26,828 bases of DNA from an uncultured Clostridia bacterium (GTDB lineage: Bacteria; Bacillota; Clostridia; Christensenellales; Aristaeellaceae), in contig CALNAU010000043.1 in NCBI GenBank assembly GCA_937874275.1, positions 1 to 26,828 on the forward strand. The letters are read 5' to 3'. Below, in pieces: positions 14,135-22,440 of the stretch. The position numbers were made by a program, and so were the translations under genes. The notes under the pieces were generated by a model, which was not told the origin of the DNA, did no database searches, and saw only the letters and a list, made by a program, of their open reading frames with translations. Position 1 is the first letter of the stretch. Each line of letters opens with the position of its first letter.

Positions 14135-15535
14135 TTATACCGGCATCACACCGGTTGCCTTGTCGTAGGTGGTCGGGTCGGCCTTGAGCTGGGCCGCCTG
14201 CCGCGTCTGGAAGTATTTGGTGGCTACCTGCGGGAACAGGGCATAGCTCAGCACGTCCTCGTCCTGTTGGCTGTACTGGGCAATCTCCTTGCGGTAGTTG
14301 TCCAGCTCCGGCGCGATGTCATCCGCAGGGCGGTGATTGATGACCGGCTCATCGCCCAGGATTTTGCGGCGCACCTCCTCATTGAAGGGCGCGGGCAGGC
14401 GGCCGTACTCGCCGCGCAGCAGGGCTTTGGACTCGTTGGGCACCATCTTGTAGCGCTCGCCGGCAATCACGTTCATGACGGCCTGGGTGCCCACAATCTG
14501 GCTGGTGGGCGTCACCAGCGGCGGCAGGCCAAAGTCTTCCCTTACGCGCGGAATCTCGGCCAGCACCTCGTAGTACTTGTCCATCTTGCCGGCCTGCTTC
14601 AGCTGGCCGATGAGGTTGGACAGCATGCCGCCCGGCACCTGATAGCGCAGTGTGTTCACATCCACCGACAGCACACGCTCGGGGTCGCGCCAGCCATCCT
14701 TGTTAAGGCGCTCGGCCACGCCGCGGAAGTGCTCGGCAATCTGGCTCAACAGCTCCAGGTCCAGCCCGGTATCATATTCTGTGCCGGCCAGGGTAGCCAC
14801 CAGCGCCTCAGTGGCGGGCTGCGCCGTGCCGCTGCCCAGCGGAGAAAGGGCAGTATCTACAATGTCGCAACCGGCTTCAATGGCCTTCAGGTAGGTCATG
14901 TCCCCCGTGCCGGTGGTGTTGTGGGTGTGCAACACGATGGGCAGCTTTGTGTTGGCCTTCAGCTTTTTCACCAGCGAGTAGGCCGCGTAAGGCAGCAGCA
15001 GGTTGGCCATATCCTTGATGCAGATGATGTCAGCCCCCATGGCTTCAATATCCTGCGCCAGCTTGACGAAATATTCCTCCGTGTGCACGCGGGAGATGGT
15101 GTAACTCATCGCCACCTCGGCGATGCCGCCGTACTGCTTGGTGGCCTTGACGGCAGCCTCCATGTTGCGCAAATCGTTAAGCGCGTCAAAGGTGCGGATG
15201 ATGTCGATGCCATTGTCGATGGACTTCTTGACGAAATAATCCACCACATCATCGGCGTAGTGCTTGTAGCCCAGGATGTTCTGCCCGCGCAGCAGCATTT
15301 GCAGCTTGGTGTTGGGCAACGCCCGGCGTAGTTGCCGCAGCCTGTCCCACGGATCCTCGTTGAGGAAGCGCAGGCTGGCGTCAAAGGTGGCGCCGCCCCA
15401 CATCTCCAATGAGTAATAGCCCACCTTGTCCAGCAGCGGGCAAACGGGCAGCATTTCATCCAGGCGCATGCGGGTGGCCGCCTGGCTTTGATGCGCGTCG
15501 CGCAAAATGGTATCGGTTATCCTGACTTTAGGCAT
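14135..15535 (-). CDS. Pyruvate/oxaloacetate carboxyltransferase subunit (PycB/OadA/transcarboxylase 5S type)
   Basis: A 466-residue TIM-barrel enzyme that moves CO2 between biotin and pyruvate/oxaloacetate. The N-terminus KVRITDTILRDAHQSQAATR is the HMGL-like signature with metal-binding Asp; EMWGGATFDASLRFLNEDPW and LQMLLRGQNILGY are hallmarks of this family. Lys174 in IKDMANLL is the expected carboxylated metal ligand, and VLHTHNTTGTGDM carries the two metal-binding His. The C-terminal conserved carboxylase domain runs from about 300 to 466. There is no fused biotin domain; the carrier is the separate gene just upstream. ATG 15535 follows GAGGAGGG. With the acyl-CoA carboxyltransferase and carrier but no biotin carboxylase in the operon, a 5S-like role in a transcarboxylase is likelier than pyruvate carboxylase. 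Confidence 0.93.
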   Translation of the reverse strand: MPKVRITDTILRDAHQSQAATRMRLDEMLPVCPLLDKVGYYSLEMWGGATFDASLRFLNEDPWDRLRQLRRALPNTKLQMLLRGQNILGYKHYADDVVDYFVKKSIDNGIDIIRTFDALNDLRNMEAAVKATKQYGGIAEVAMSYTISRVHTEEYFVKLAQDIEAMGADIICIKDMANLLLPYAAYSLVKKLKANTKLPIVLHTHNTTGTGDMTYLKAIEAGCDIVDTALSPLGSGTAQPATEALVATLAGTEYDTGLDLELLSQIAEHFRGVAERLNKDGWRDPERVLSVDVNTLRYQVPGGMLSNLIGQLKQAGKMDKYYEVLAEIPRVREDFGLPPLVTPTSQIVGTQAVMNVIAGERYKMVPNESKALLRGEYGRLPAPFNEEVRRKILGDEPVINHRPADDIAPELDNYRKEIAQYSQQDEDVLSYALFPQVATKYFQTRQAAQLKADPTTYDKATGVMPV

Positions 15536-15608
15536 ACACTGCCCTCCTCTAATCTGTCAACAGGGGACATGGTCGGGCCGCTGCACGTAGCGCAAGCCCT
15601 ATGAGATG

Positions 15609-16028
15609 TTATTGCAGCGTCATCAGCACATCGCCGGCGTTAACCGTGGCGCCCTTTTGCACCACGACCTGCGCGATGGTGCCATCCTTGGGCGCCATGA
15701 TTTCGTTTTCCATCTTCATAGCCTCCAGGATGCACAGCACGGCGCCCTTTTGCACGGCGTCACCGGCCTTCACCCGAATATCCAGGATGGTGCCGGGCAT
15801 GGGGCTGTTGATGGGCTCGCCGACGACGGCAGGGGCAGCGGGCGCGGCAGGCGCGACAGGCGCTGGCGGCGCTACGGGCGCAGCAGGCGCCGGGGCGGCC
15901 GCCGGGGCCACGGGTGCAGGGGGCGTGATGGGCGCGGGCATGGCCACAGGTGCCGCGGCAACGGCGCCGGTCTCCTCCACCTCTACCTGATAGCTGACAC
16001 CATTCACTTTTACATTAAATGTACGCAT
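15609..16028 (-). CDS. Biotin carboxyl carrier protein
   Basis: A 139-residue biotin carrier. Residues 1-20 form a short N-terminal strand region (RTFNVKVNGVSYQVEVEE). Residues 21-68 are a flexible Ala/Pro linker made of near-repeats (APAAP, PPAPV). Residues 69-139 form the biotinyl domain, with the modified Lys105 in EAMKMENE and the conserved SPMPGTI before it. The architecture matches the 1.3S subunit of transcarboxylase and the gamma subunit of sodium-pumping decarboxylases. ATG 16028 follows GGGAG. It sits between the OadG-like gene and the 5S-like gene, consistent with a swinging arm serving both carboxyltransferases. The linker repeats cause spurious Gly/Arg-rich open frames on the other strand. 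Confidence 0.95.
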   Translation of the reverse strand: MRTFNVKVNGVSYQVEVEETGAVAAAPVAMPAPITPPAPVAPAAAPAPAAPVAPPAPVAPAAPAAPAVVGEPINSPMPGTILDIRVKAGDAVQKGAVLCILEAMKMENEIMAPKDGTIAQVVVQKGATVNAGDVLMTLQ

Positions 16029-16082
16029 GGTAACTCTCCCTTCAAATTCTCAAGAAACAATCAAAAACGAAATAACGGCCTA

Positions 16083-16382
16083 TCACGCGCGCCGTATGCG
16101 GCGCACCACAAACCCCGTCGGGTCAATCGACTTGCCTTCTTCCGCCAACACACAGGTGACGGCTGCCATGATGGCGGCGAGCACCGCGCCCTCCGGCGCG
16201 ATGTCCGGCTCCGGCTGAACCAGCGAGGCAGGTGCTGTATGCGCAGCGGCCGGTTCCGCAGCCACAGCAGGGTTTGCTTCATTGCGTTTGGTGCTTTTCA
16301 CATTCCTGATAATGATATACAGCAGCACCAACACCACCACAGCCAGCGCGGGCATCAGAAGACGTTCCATGGTTGCATTCAT
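16083..16382 (-). CDS. OadG-like small membrane subunit
   Basis: A 99-residue protein with one N-terminal membrane helix (LLMPALAVVVLVLLYIII), a basic stop-transfer stretch (RNVKSTKRNE), an Ala/Pro-rich linker and a C-terminal block AIMAAVTCVLAEEGKSIDP ending VVRRIRRA. This is the pattern of OadG/MmdD subunits of sodium-pumping decarboxylases, which tether the carboxyltransferase and biotin carrier to the membrane pump. ATG 16382 is chosen because GGGAGG lies seven bases upstream. It begins 14 bases after the carboxyltransferase stop. The large membrane pump subunit (OadB/MmdB) is absent here, which is unusual for a complete pump. Confidence 0.82.
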   Translation of the reverse strand: MNATMERLLMPALAVVVLVLLYIIIRNVKSTKRNEANPAVAAEPAAAHTAPASLVQPEPDIAPEGAVLAAIMAAVTCVLAEEGKSIDPTGFVVRRIRRA

Positions 16383-16396
16383 CGCAAGCCCTCCCT

Positions 16397-17794
16397 TCAA
16401 CCCTTGGCCCAAAGCAGTTCCAATGCGGCAATGATGTGCTTGCGAGTTTCCGCAGGATCAATCACGTTGTCCACCAGGCCGGCCTTGGCGGCGGCAAAAG
16501 CGTCAGCCGTTTCGGATGCCTCCCGCACCAGCGTGGCACGGTCCTGCTGCTGAAGGCGCTCGGCCTCCAACGTTTGCACAGTAGCCTCTGCTGTCAGCGG
16601 GGCGATGTAAGCCCCCGGCCAGGCAAAGCTGATATCAGCCATGCCCTTGCCGGCGAAGGCCACATAGGCAGGACCCACGGCGTTGCCGGTCATCACCGCC
16701 ACCTTGGGCGATAGGGTGCGCGCGTAAGCCATCAGCATCCGGGTGGAGGCCGTCATCAGCCAGGCCTGCCCCTCCGGGCCGGGCAGCGCCAAGCCCTCGC
16801 TGTCCACCAATGTGATGACAGGCAGGTTGTAGTCGCTGCACAGCTGCACCAATTTGGCCACCTTATCGCAGCTGAAGACATCCAGTCGCCCGCCTTCTGC
16901 CCCGGCGCAGCTCACGATGCCGCAGGCATAGCCGCCCACGCGCGCCAGGTAGGTGCGGCAGGCATTGCCCCAGTTGGCATACAGTTCCACGGAGGTGCCG
17001 GCGTCGGCGATGTCGCGCGCCAGCTCCCCGCTGTCGGCCGATATCAGGCGGTTGAGGTCATCGCCCGCCAGCAGCGGCACACGCTCGCCCATCGTGGTGG
17101 GCAGCAGGTCGACCAAGGCACGCACCAGTGCCAATCCCTGTGCTTCACTGTCTGCCCGCAGGGCGACGACACCCTTTGTGGCCAGGGCCTCTGCCCCGCC
17201 CAGCTGGGCGTCGGTCAGCTTGTCGCCATGCACGGCGCGCATCACGCTGGGGGCAAAGGGCGCAACCAGGCTGCCGCCATCCACCGCGATGGCAATATCG
17301 GCCACCTGCACAAAGTGAGCGGCGATGCCCACGGCCTCCCCTGCCAACAGCGTTATCACAGGGCAGGTGCCCCGCAGCCCAGCCAGCTCACCCAGCACCT
17401 GGGCATAGGCGGCCAACAACTCAGCCCCCTCCTGCACCAACATGCCCTTGCTGTCCGGCATCAGAATCACGGGCGCGCCGCTGGTCTGCGCCAGGGTCAG
17501 CGTTTTGCTGATTTTTCGCGCCTGGGCAAGGGAGATGGCACCGCCCTGCTGCGTGACATCCTGGGCAATCACATAGGCCGGGCGGCTGTTGATGAGCCCG
17601 TAGCCGGTCACCACATGCCCCTGAGTGGCATAGGCCTCCATCTCCACAAAGGTACCGGCGTCCAGCAGCTGGCTCACGCGGTCGCGGGCGGTGAGCTTGC
17701 CGGCCGCGCGGTGGGCTGCCACGGCGGCCTCGTCCCCTTGGCGCAGGGCTGCCTGCTGTTCGCTTAGTTTTTGCATGCGCTGTGCATGGTCCAT
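16397..17794 (-). CDS. Divergent acyl-CoA carboxyltransferase (MmdA/PccB/12S-like)
   Basis: A 465-residue biotin-dependent carboxyltransferase with two crotonase-like halves, shorter than the usual ~510. The start (MQKLSEQQAALRQGDEAAVAAHRAAGKLTARDRVSQLLD, abbreviated) is typical of the family. The two oxyanion segments are changed: where PccB proteins have GPCAGGAVYSP this has LAGEAVGIAAHF, and where they have AYGGAYDVM this has GNAVGPAYVAF. FAWPGAYIAPLTAEATV still matches the YAWPTAEIAVMG block. It is first in a four-gene operon with OadG-like, biotin carrier and 5S-like genes, so it should exchange CO2 between an acyl-CoA (for example methylmalonyl-CoA) and biotin. The acyl-CoA is not certain given the divergence. 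ATG 17794 follows GGAGG. Confidence 0.85.
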   Translation of the reverse strand: MDHAQRMQKLSEQQAALRQGDEAAVAAHRAAGKLTARDRVSQLLDAGTFVEMEAYATQGHVVTGYGLINSRPAYVIAQDVTQQGGAISLAQARKISKTLTLAQTSGAPVILMPDSKGMLVQEGAELLAAYAQVLGELAGLRGTCPVITLLAGEAVGIAAHFVQVADIAIAVDGGSLVAPFAPSVMRAVHGDKLTDAQLGGAEALATKGVVALRADSEAQGLALVRALVDLLPTTMGERVPLLAGDDLNRLISADSGELARDIADAGTSVELYANWGNACRTYLARVGGYACGIVSCAGAEGGRLDVFSCDKVAKLVQLCSDYNLPVITLVDSEGLALPGPEGQAWLMTASTRMLMAYARTLSPKVAVMTGNAVGPAYVAFAGKGMADISFAWPGAYIAPLTAEATVQTLEAERLQQQDRATLVREASETADAFAAAKAGLVDNVIDPAETRKHIIAALELLWAKG

Positions 17795-17815
17795 GGGTTC
17801 CTCCTGTCAGACATG

Positions 17816-17835
17816 CCGCGCCGCCAACGGCGCGG
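17816..17835 (-). promoter_or_regulatory. GC hairpin in the leader of the carboxyltransferase operon
   Basis: An 8-bp perfect stem (17816-17823 with 17828-17835), loop of four bases, about 20 bases before the carboxyltransferase start. It has no T-run and may be a terminator remnant, mRNA stabiliser or operator. A weak promoter candidate lies upstream (TTGACT near 17890), not good enough to list separately. Confidence 0.35.
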
Positions 17836-17916
17836 TACAGTCAAAATCTTCCAAACTTTGCCAAATACCCCATTCGACAGAGAAAAGTCAAATTCCTACA
17901 TCGAAAAAAGTTTTTT

Positions 17917-18780
17917 CTATGCTTTTAAAGCGTCTTCCGTCAACAACTGCTTCAACCGCAGCGAGGCGGCGTAAACAGCGTTCTTGCGCTCGCCGCGGGT
18001 AGTCAACGCGGTCATCGCCTCCTGCAGGCTAAGCCCTGACAGGCACAGGTCCAGCAACTGCGCCTCCAGCCCGACGGCCGCCACGGCAGCCTCCTGTGGC
18101 CGCGCGGTGCCCCTCAAATCGAGCACCATCACATATTCACCCTTCTCTGCCTTGTCGTTGGCCAGAAAATCCGCCAGCACGACCGTTACCGGGCCGCGCA
18201 ATGTCTTTTCGTGCAGCTTGGTCAAATCACAGCTCAGCGATACCGGCACATCGCCCAGGCTGTCCAGCACGGCTTGCAGCAGCACGCCGGTGCGTCGGGG
18301 CGATTCGTACAGGATGGCCGCCTCATCCCGCCCCGCGAGCGCTGCCAGATAGGCCCGCAGCGCCTTCTTCTCCCTGGGCGGGAAACCGTAGAAGGCAAAC
18401 TGCCCAACCACAAAGCCGCTGACGCTCAACGCGGCGACAGCGGCTGATGGCCCGGGCACGGCCAGAATTTCGATGCCCGCCTGCACCGCCTCCCGCACCA
18501 AAATGGCGCCGGGGTCGGACACGGCGGGCGTTCCCGCATCGGTCACAAGCGCGACGCTGATGCCTTCCTCCACCATGCGGCGCACAATGGCGGCGGATTT
18601 TCCCTGCTCGTTATGCTCGTGCAGGCTGGTCATCGCGGTGCGGATGTCAAAGTGGGTCAGCAGCTTCATGGTGTGGCGCGTATCCTCGGCCGCAATCAGG
18701 TCTACCCCGCGCAGGGTCTCCACCGCCCGCGGGCTCATGTCTCCCAGGTTGCCAATGGGCGTGGCCACAACATACAGCAT
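17917..18780 (-). CDS. rsmI: 16S rRNA (cytidine1402-2'-O)-methyltransferase RsmI
   Basis: A 287-residue SAM-dependent methyltransferase of the tetrapyrrole methylase fold that 2'-O-methylates C1402 in the 30S decoding centre. The N-terminus LYVVATPIGNLGDMSPRAVE is diagnostic, followed by DLIAAEDTRHTMKLLTHF, SLHEHNEQ, ALVTDAGTPAVSDPG and VPGPSAAVAALSVSGF. ATG 18780 follows GGAGGAG by five bases; the frame upstream of it is meaningless extension. It is directly downstream of rsmH, whose product methylates N4 of the same nucleotide, a functionally coherent pair. A small AT palindrome (GAAAAAAG and TTTTTTC) overlaps the stop. Confidence 0.96.
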   Translation of the reverse strand: MLYVVATPIGNLGDMSPRAVETLRGVDLIAAEDTRHTMKLLTHFDIRTAMTSLHEHNEQGKSAAIVRRMVEEGISVALVTDAGTPAVSDPGAILVREAVQAGIEILAVPGPSAAVAALSVSGFVVGQFAFYGFPPREKKALRAYLAALAGRDEAAILYESPRRTGVLLQAVLDSLGDVPVSLSCDLTKLHEKTLRGPVTVVLADFLANDKAEKGEYVMVLDLRGTARPQEAAVAAVGLEAQLLDLCLSGLSLQEAMTALTTRGERKNAVYAASLRLKQLLTEDALKA

Positions 18781-18791
18781 GGTGTCTCCTC

Positions 18792-19730
18792 CTATAATTT
18801 CTCCACCGCGCGCAGGATGGCGCTGCGGGCGCGCGTGTTGCCGTCGGTCTCCGCGCGGCCGGGCTTGACCGCGCCGCCCGACAGTACCCGCGCGATGGGC
18901 TGCTTGCCGCAGGTGCACACAGGCGCCTTGGGCGGGCACACGCAGGGGTGTTGCATGGCTTGGAAGGCACGCTTCACAATGCGGTCTTCGATGGAATGAA
19001 ATGTAATCACACACAGCCTGCCGCCGGGCTTGAGCAGCGATACCCAGTCCGTCAGCGCCTGGCGCAGGGGCGCCAGCTCGTCGTTGACGGCGATGCGCAC
19101 CGCCTGGAAGGTGCGCCGCGCAGGGTGCCCCTGGTCGCGCTGGCGCACGGCTTTAGGGATGGCACGGTCCACCAGGCGCACCAGGTCGCCCGTGGTGGCC
19201 AGCGGCGCTTGCGCACGGGTTTCAATCAGCAGCTTGGCAATGCGGGCAGCCCACCGCTCGTCCGCGTAGTCGTACAGGGTTTGGGCAAACGCCCTTTCCT
19301 CCACCTGGGCCAGCCATTGGGCGGCGGTCATCCCCTGGGTAGGGTCCATGCGCATGTCCAGCGGCGCTTCCTCATGATAGCTGAAGCCGCGCTCCGGCGT
19401 GTCCAATTGGTGGGAGGATACCCCCAGGTCCAGCAATCCGCCATCCAGCGTGATGCCCGCCAATAGCTCCTTCACGTCGTGAAAGTTGCCGTGTATGGGG
19501 TGAAAGCCGGGCTCTCCGGCCAGCCTCTCCCCCGCCGCGTGCAGGGCGGCAGGGTCCCGGTCGATACCGTAGAGTGTGCCGCCCGGCTGGGCAGCCCGCA
19601 GGATGAGCGCCGCGTGCCCGCCCCCGCCCAACGTGCCATCGGCATAGGTGCCGCCGGGCTTTACCTGCAGGGCTTCAAGTACCTCAACCGGCATCACCGG
19701 GATATGGGCAAATGCCCCTTGTTGCATCAT
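18792..19730 (-). CDS. rsmH: 16S rRNA (cytosine1402-N4)-methyltransferase RsmH
   Basis: A 312-residue SAM-dependent methyltransferase (MraW family) modifying N4 of C1402 in 16S rRNA. Visible family blocks: FAHIPVMPVEVLEAL, YADGTLGGGGHAALIL (SAM-binding), GIDRDPAAL, GLLDLGVSSHQLDTPERGFSY, and near the C-terminus CVITFHSIEDRIVKRAF followed by the Cys-rich PCVCPPKAPVCTCGK. ATG 19730 begins one base after the valS stop (TGACATG), so translation is probably coupled; an in-frame GTG at 19739 overlapping valS is an alternative giving 315 residues. In many Bacillota rsmH opens the cell-division (dcw) cluster, whereas here it sits between valS and rsmI. Confidence 0.95.
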   Translation of the reverse strand: MMQQGAFAHIPVMPVEVLEALQVKPGGTYADGTLGGGGHAALILRAAQPGGTLYGIDRDPAALHAAGERLAGEPGFHPIHGNFHDVKELLAGITLDGGLLDLGVSSHQLDTPERGFSYHEEAPLDMRMDPTQGMTAAQWLAQVEERAFAQTLYDYADERWAARIAKLLIETRAQAPLATTGDLVRLVDRAIPKAVRQRDQGHPARRTFQAVRIAVNDELAPLRQALTDWVSLLKPGGRLCVITFHSIEDRIVKRAFQAMQHPCVCPPKAPVCTCGKQPIARVLSGGAVKPGRAETDGNTRARSAILRAVEKL

Positions 19731-19731
19731 G

Positions 19732-22380
19732 TCAGCCACGCAGGTCTTCCAATCGTTTATCCAGCGTCAGCAGCATGGCGCGGTTGTCCTCCAGCTTCTG
19801 CCGCTCCTGCGCCACCAGCGCCTCAGGCGCCTTGGCCAGGAAGCCCTGGTTATTCAGTTTGCCCTCAGAACGGGCGATTTCGCCCATGATGCCATCGCGC
19901 TCCTTTTGCAAACGCTGGGCCTCCTTCTTGAGATCCACCAGGTCGCCCAGCGGGATCAGCACCTCGGCCGCCGGGCTCACGGCGGACACGTTTTTTTCAG
20001 CAATGCTGTCATCAGCGCCCAGCAGCGTCAGCTCCGACGCCGACGCCAGCCGCAGGAAGTGCGGCTCCGCCGCGCGCAGGATATCCGCCCAGCCTTCCTG
20101 GGGGCGCAGCATCAGCCGCGCCCGATGACCGGGCTGCACCTTAAGGTCTGCCCGCAGGTTGCGCACCGCGCGGATGATGTCCATCACGCCCTGCATTTGC
20201 CGCTCCTCCTCGGGGAACAGCAGTGCCTCATCATACACAGGCCAGTCGGACAGCATGCAGGAGTCCTGTTCCTTGCCCGGCAGGAAGCGGTACACTTCCT
20301 CCGTCAGGAAGGGCATGAAGGGGTGCAGCATCTTCAGCAGCACGGCCAGCACATGCTGAAGTACGGCGCGCACGGCGGTCTTGCGCTCCTCATCCTCGCC
20401 AAACAGGTCGGCCTTGGCCAGCTCAATGTACCAGTCGCAGAACTCGCCCCAGGCAAAGTCGTACACCTTTTGCGCGGCCAGGCCATGCTCGCAATGCTCA
20501 AAGTGTTCGCCCACCTCGCGCGCGGCCTGGGTGGCGCGGGTCAGGATCCACTTGTCCGCCTGCCCCAGGTTTTTGCCGGTCAGGCTTTCCTCGCCGTCCA
20601 GGTTCATCAGCACAAAGCGCGCGGCGTTCCACACCTTGTTGGCAAAGTTGCGCGCGGCCTCGGCCCGCTCCTGCGAGAAGCGGGTATCCCCGCCCGGGCT
20701 GATGCCCTGGCACAGCGAGAAGCGCAGCGCGTCCGCGCCGTAGGTGTCGATTACCTCCAGCGGGTCAATGCCGTTGCCCAGAGACTTTGACATCTTGCGG
20801 CCCTGGGCGTCGCGCACCAGGCCATGAATCAGCACCGTGTCAAAGGGCGTCTGGCCGGTGTGTTCAATGCCGCTGAATATCATCCGTGCCACCCAGAAGA
20901 AGATGATGTCGTACCCCGTCACCAGCGTGGAGGTGGGATAGAAGTACTTGAAGTCCTCCGTCTCCTCCGGCCAGCCCAACGTGGAGAACGGCCACAGCGC
21001 CGAGGAGAACCAGGTATCCAGCACATCCTCATCCTGCACCAGGCGGTCGCTGCGGCAATCCGGGCAGATGTCCGGATCCTGCCTGCTGACAATGGTCTTG
21101 CCGCAGCTCTGGCAGTACCAGGCGGGGATACGGTGCCCCCACCACAGCTGGCGGCTGATGCACCAATCGCGGATGTTCTCCATCCAGTTGAAGTAAATCT
21201 TGGCAAACCGGTCCGGGATGAAGCGGGTGCTGCCGTCCCGCACGGCCTGGATGGCGGGCTTGGCCAGCGGCTCCATCTTCACAAACCACTGCCTGCTAAT
21301 CAACGGGTCCACCGTGGTGTGACAGCGGTAGCAGGTGCCCACGCTGTGGGTATAGGGCTCCACCTTCACCAGGTAGCCCTGCGCCTCCAAATCCTCCACC
21401 ACCAGCTTGCGGCAGTCCGCCTCGCTCAGCCCCTCATAGCGGGGGCCGGCGTGCTCGTTCATGGTGCCGTCCGGGTTGGTAACACATAGTATCTCCAGCC
21501 CCTGGCGCTGGGCCACCTCAAAGTCGTTGGGGTCGTGCGCGGGGGTCATCTTGACGGCCCCGGTGCCAAACGCCATGTCCACATAATCATCGGCCACCAC
21601 GGGGATGGCGCGGTTGGCTAGCGGCAGCATCACACTCTTGCCCACCAGGTGGCGGTAGCGGTCATCATCGGGGTTCACGGCCACGCCGGTGTCGCCCAGC
21701 ATGGTCTCGGGCCGTGTGGTGGCCACCACCACGCCCTCGCCGCCATCTGCCGCGGGGTAGCGGATATGCCATAGATGGGAGTTTTGCTCCTCATACTCCA
21801 CCTCGGCGTCAGACAGCGCGGTGCGGCAGTCCGGACACCAGTTGATGATGCGGTCGCCGCGGTAGATGAGCCCCTTCTCATACAGCCGCACAAACACCTC
21901 GCGCACGGCGCGGGAGCAGCCCTCATCCATGGTGAAGCGCTCGCGCGACCAGTCACAGCTAGCGCCCATGCGGCGCAGCTGGCGGGTGATGCGGCCACCG
22001 TACTCTTCCTTCCATGCCCAGGCATGCCTGAGGAATTCCTCACGGCCAAGCTGCTGCTTGCTCAAGCCCTCCTGCTCCAGCTTCTCCACCACCTTGACCT
22101 CGGTGGCGATGGAGGCGTGGTCGGTGCCCGGCAGCCACAGCGTGGGGTCGCCCTTCATGCGGTGGTAGCGGGTCAACGCGTCCTGCAGCACGCCGTCCAT
22201 GGCGTGCCCCATGTGCAGCTGGCCGGTGATGTTGGGCGGCGGCATCACGATGGTGAACGGCTTCTTGCCCGGCACGCGCTTGGCGATAAAGGCGCCCGAT
22301 TCCTCCCACCGGCGGTAAATCGCATCCTCAATGCCCTGCGGCTGATAGGTCTTTTCCATATCAAATGTCTTCTCGCTCAT
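19732..22380 (-). CDS. valS: Valyl-tRNA synthetase ValS
   Basis: An 882-residue class I aminoacyl-tRNA synthetase charging tRNA-Val. The HIGH motif appears as HMGH (residues 56-59, in PPPNITGQLHMGHAMDG) and KMSKS near residue 529 (GRKMSKSLGNG). The editing (CP1) domain lies between, with ATTRPETMLGDT and GTGAVKMTPAHDPNDFE. A zinc-type CQSC and CPDC pair is present around residues 420-440, and the C-terminal coiled coil (DLKKEAQRLQKERDGIMGE and after) is typical. ATG 22380 follows AGGAGAGGG. A T-box leader with a valine specifier codon precedes the gene, so transcription responds to uncharged tRNA-Val. rsmH is translationally coupled downstream. Confidence 0.98.
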   Translation of the reverse strand: MSEKTFDMEKTYQPQGIEDAIYRRWEESGAFIAKRVPGKKPFTIVMPPPNITGQLHMGHAMDGVLQDALTRYHRMKGDPTLWLPGTDHASIATEVKVVEKLEQEGLSKQQLGREEFLRHAWAWKEEYGGRITRQLRRMGASCDWSRERFTMDEGCSRAVREVFVRLYEKGLIYRGDRIINWCPDCRTALSDAEVEYEEQNSHLWHIRYPAADGGEGVVVATTRPETMLGDTGVAVNPDDDRYRHLVGKSVMLPLANRAIPVVADDYVDMAFGTGAVKMTPAHDPNDFEVAQRQGLEILCVTNPDGTMNEHAGPRYEGLSEADCRKLVVEDLEAQGYLVKVEPYTHSVGTCYRCHTTVDPLISRQWFVKMEPLAKPAIQAVRDGSTRFIPDRFAKIYFNWMENIRDWCISRQLWWGHRIPAWYCQSCGKTIVSRQDPDICPDCRSDRLVQDEDVLDTWFSSALWPFSTLGWPEETEDFKYFYPTSTLVTGYDIIFFWVARMIFSGIEHTGQTPFDTVLIHGLVRDAQGRKMSKSLGNGIDPLEVIDTYGADALRFSLCQGISPGGDTRFSQERAEAARNFANKVWNAARFVLMNLDGEESLTGKNLGQADKWILTRATQAAREVGEHFEHCEHGLAAQKVYDFAWGEFCDWYIELAKADLFGEDEERKTAVRAVLQHVLAVLLKMLHPFMPFLTEEVYRFLPGKEQDSCMLSDWPVYDEALLFPEEERQMQGVMDIIRAVRNLRADLKVQPGHRARLMLRPQEGWADILRAAEPHFLRLASASELTLLGADDSIAEKNVSAVSPAAEVLIPLGDLVDLKKEAQRLQKERDGIMGEIARSEGKLNNQGFLAKAPEALVAQERQKLEDNRAMLLTLDKRLEDLRG

Positions 22381-22401
22381 ACCGGACCCTCTCCTTCATC
22401 T

Positions 22402-22440
22402 AAAAAGCGCCCCAATCCTTCTGTGTGAAGGACGGGGGCG
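22402..22440 (-). terminator. Terminator of the valS T-box
   Basis: A strong stem (CGCCCCC-GTCCTT with AAGGA-TTGGGGCG) closed by a CACACAG loop and followed by CTTTTT on the minus strand. The 5' arm is continuous with the T-box core, allowing the usual terminator/antiterminator switch. Confidence 0.9.

Noticed and set aside
14267..15331. 354-residue plus-strand frame inside the 5S-like carboxyltransferase gene
   Set aside because: Antisense shadow of a gene with complete metal-binding motifs; no ribosome site or recognisable domain.
15606..16553. Gly/Arg-rich repetitive plus-strand frame
   Set aside because: It mirrors the Ala/Pro linker of the biotin carrier; the repeat is explained by that linker.
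17903..17917. AT palindrome (six A, G, six T with flanking G/C) at the rsmI stop
   Set aside because: Too AT-only to form a stable terminator stem and too short to call an operator; noted only within the rsmI entry.
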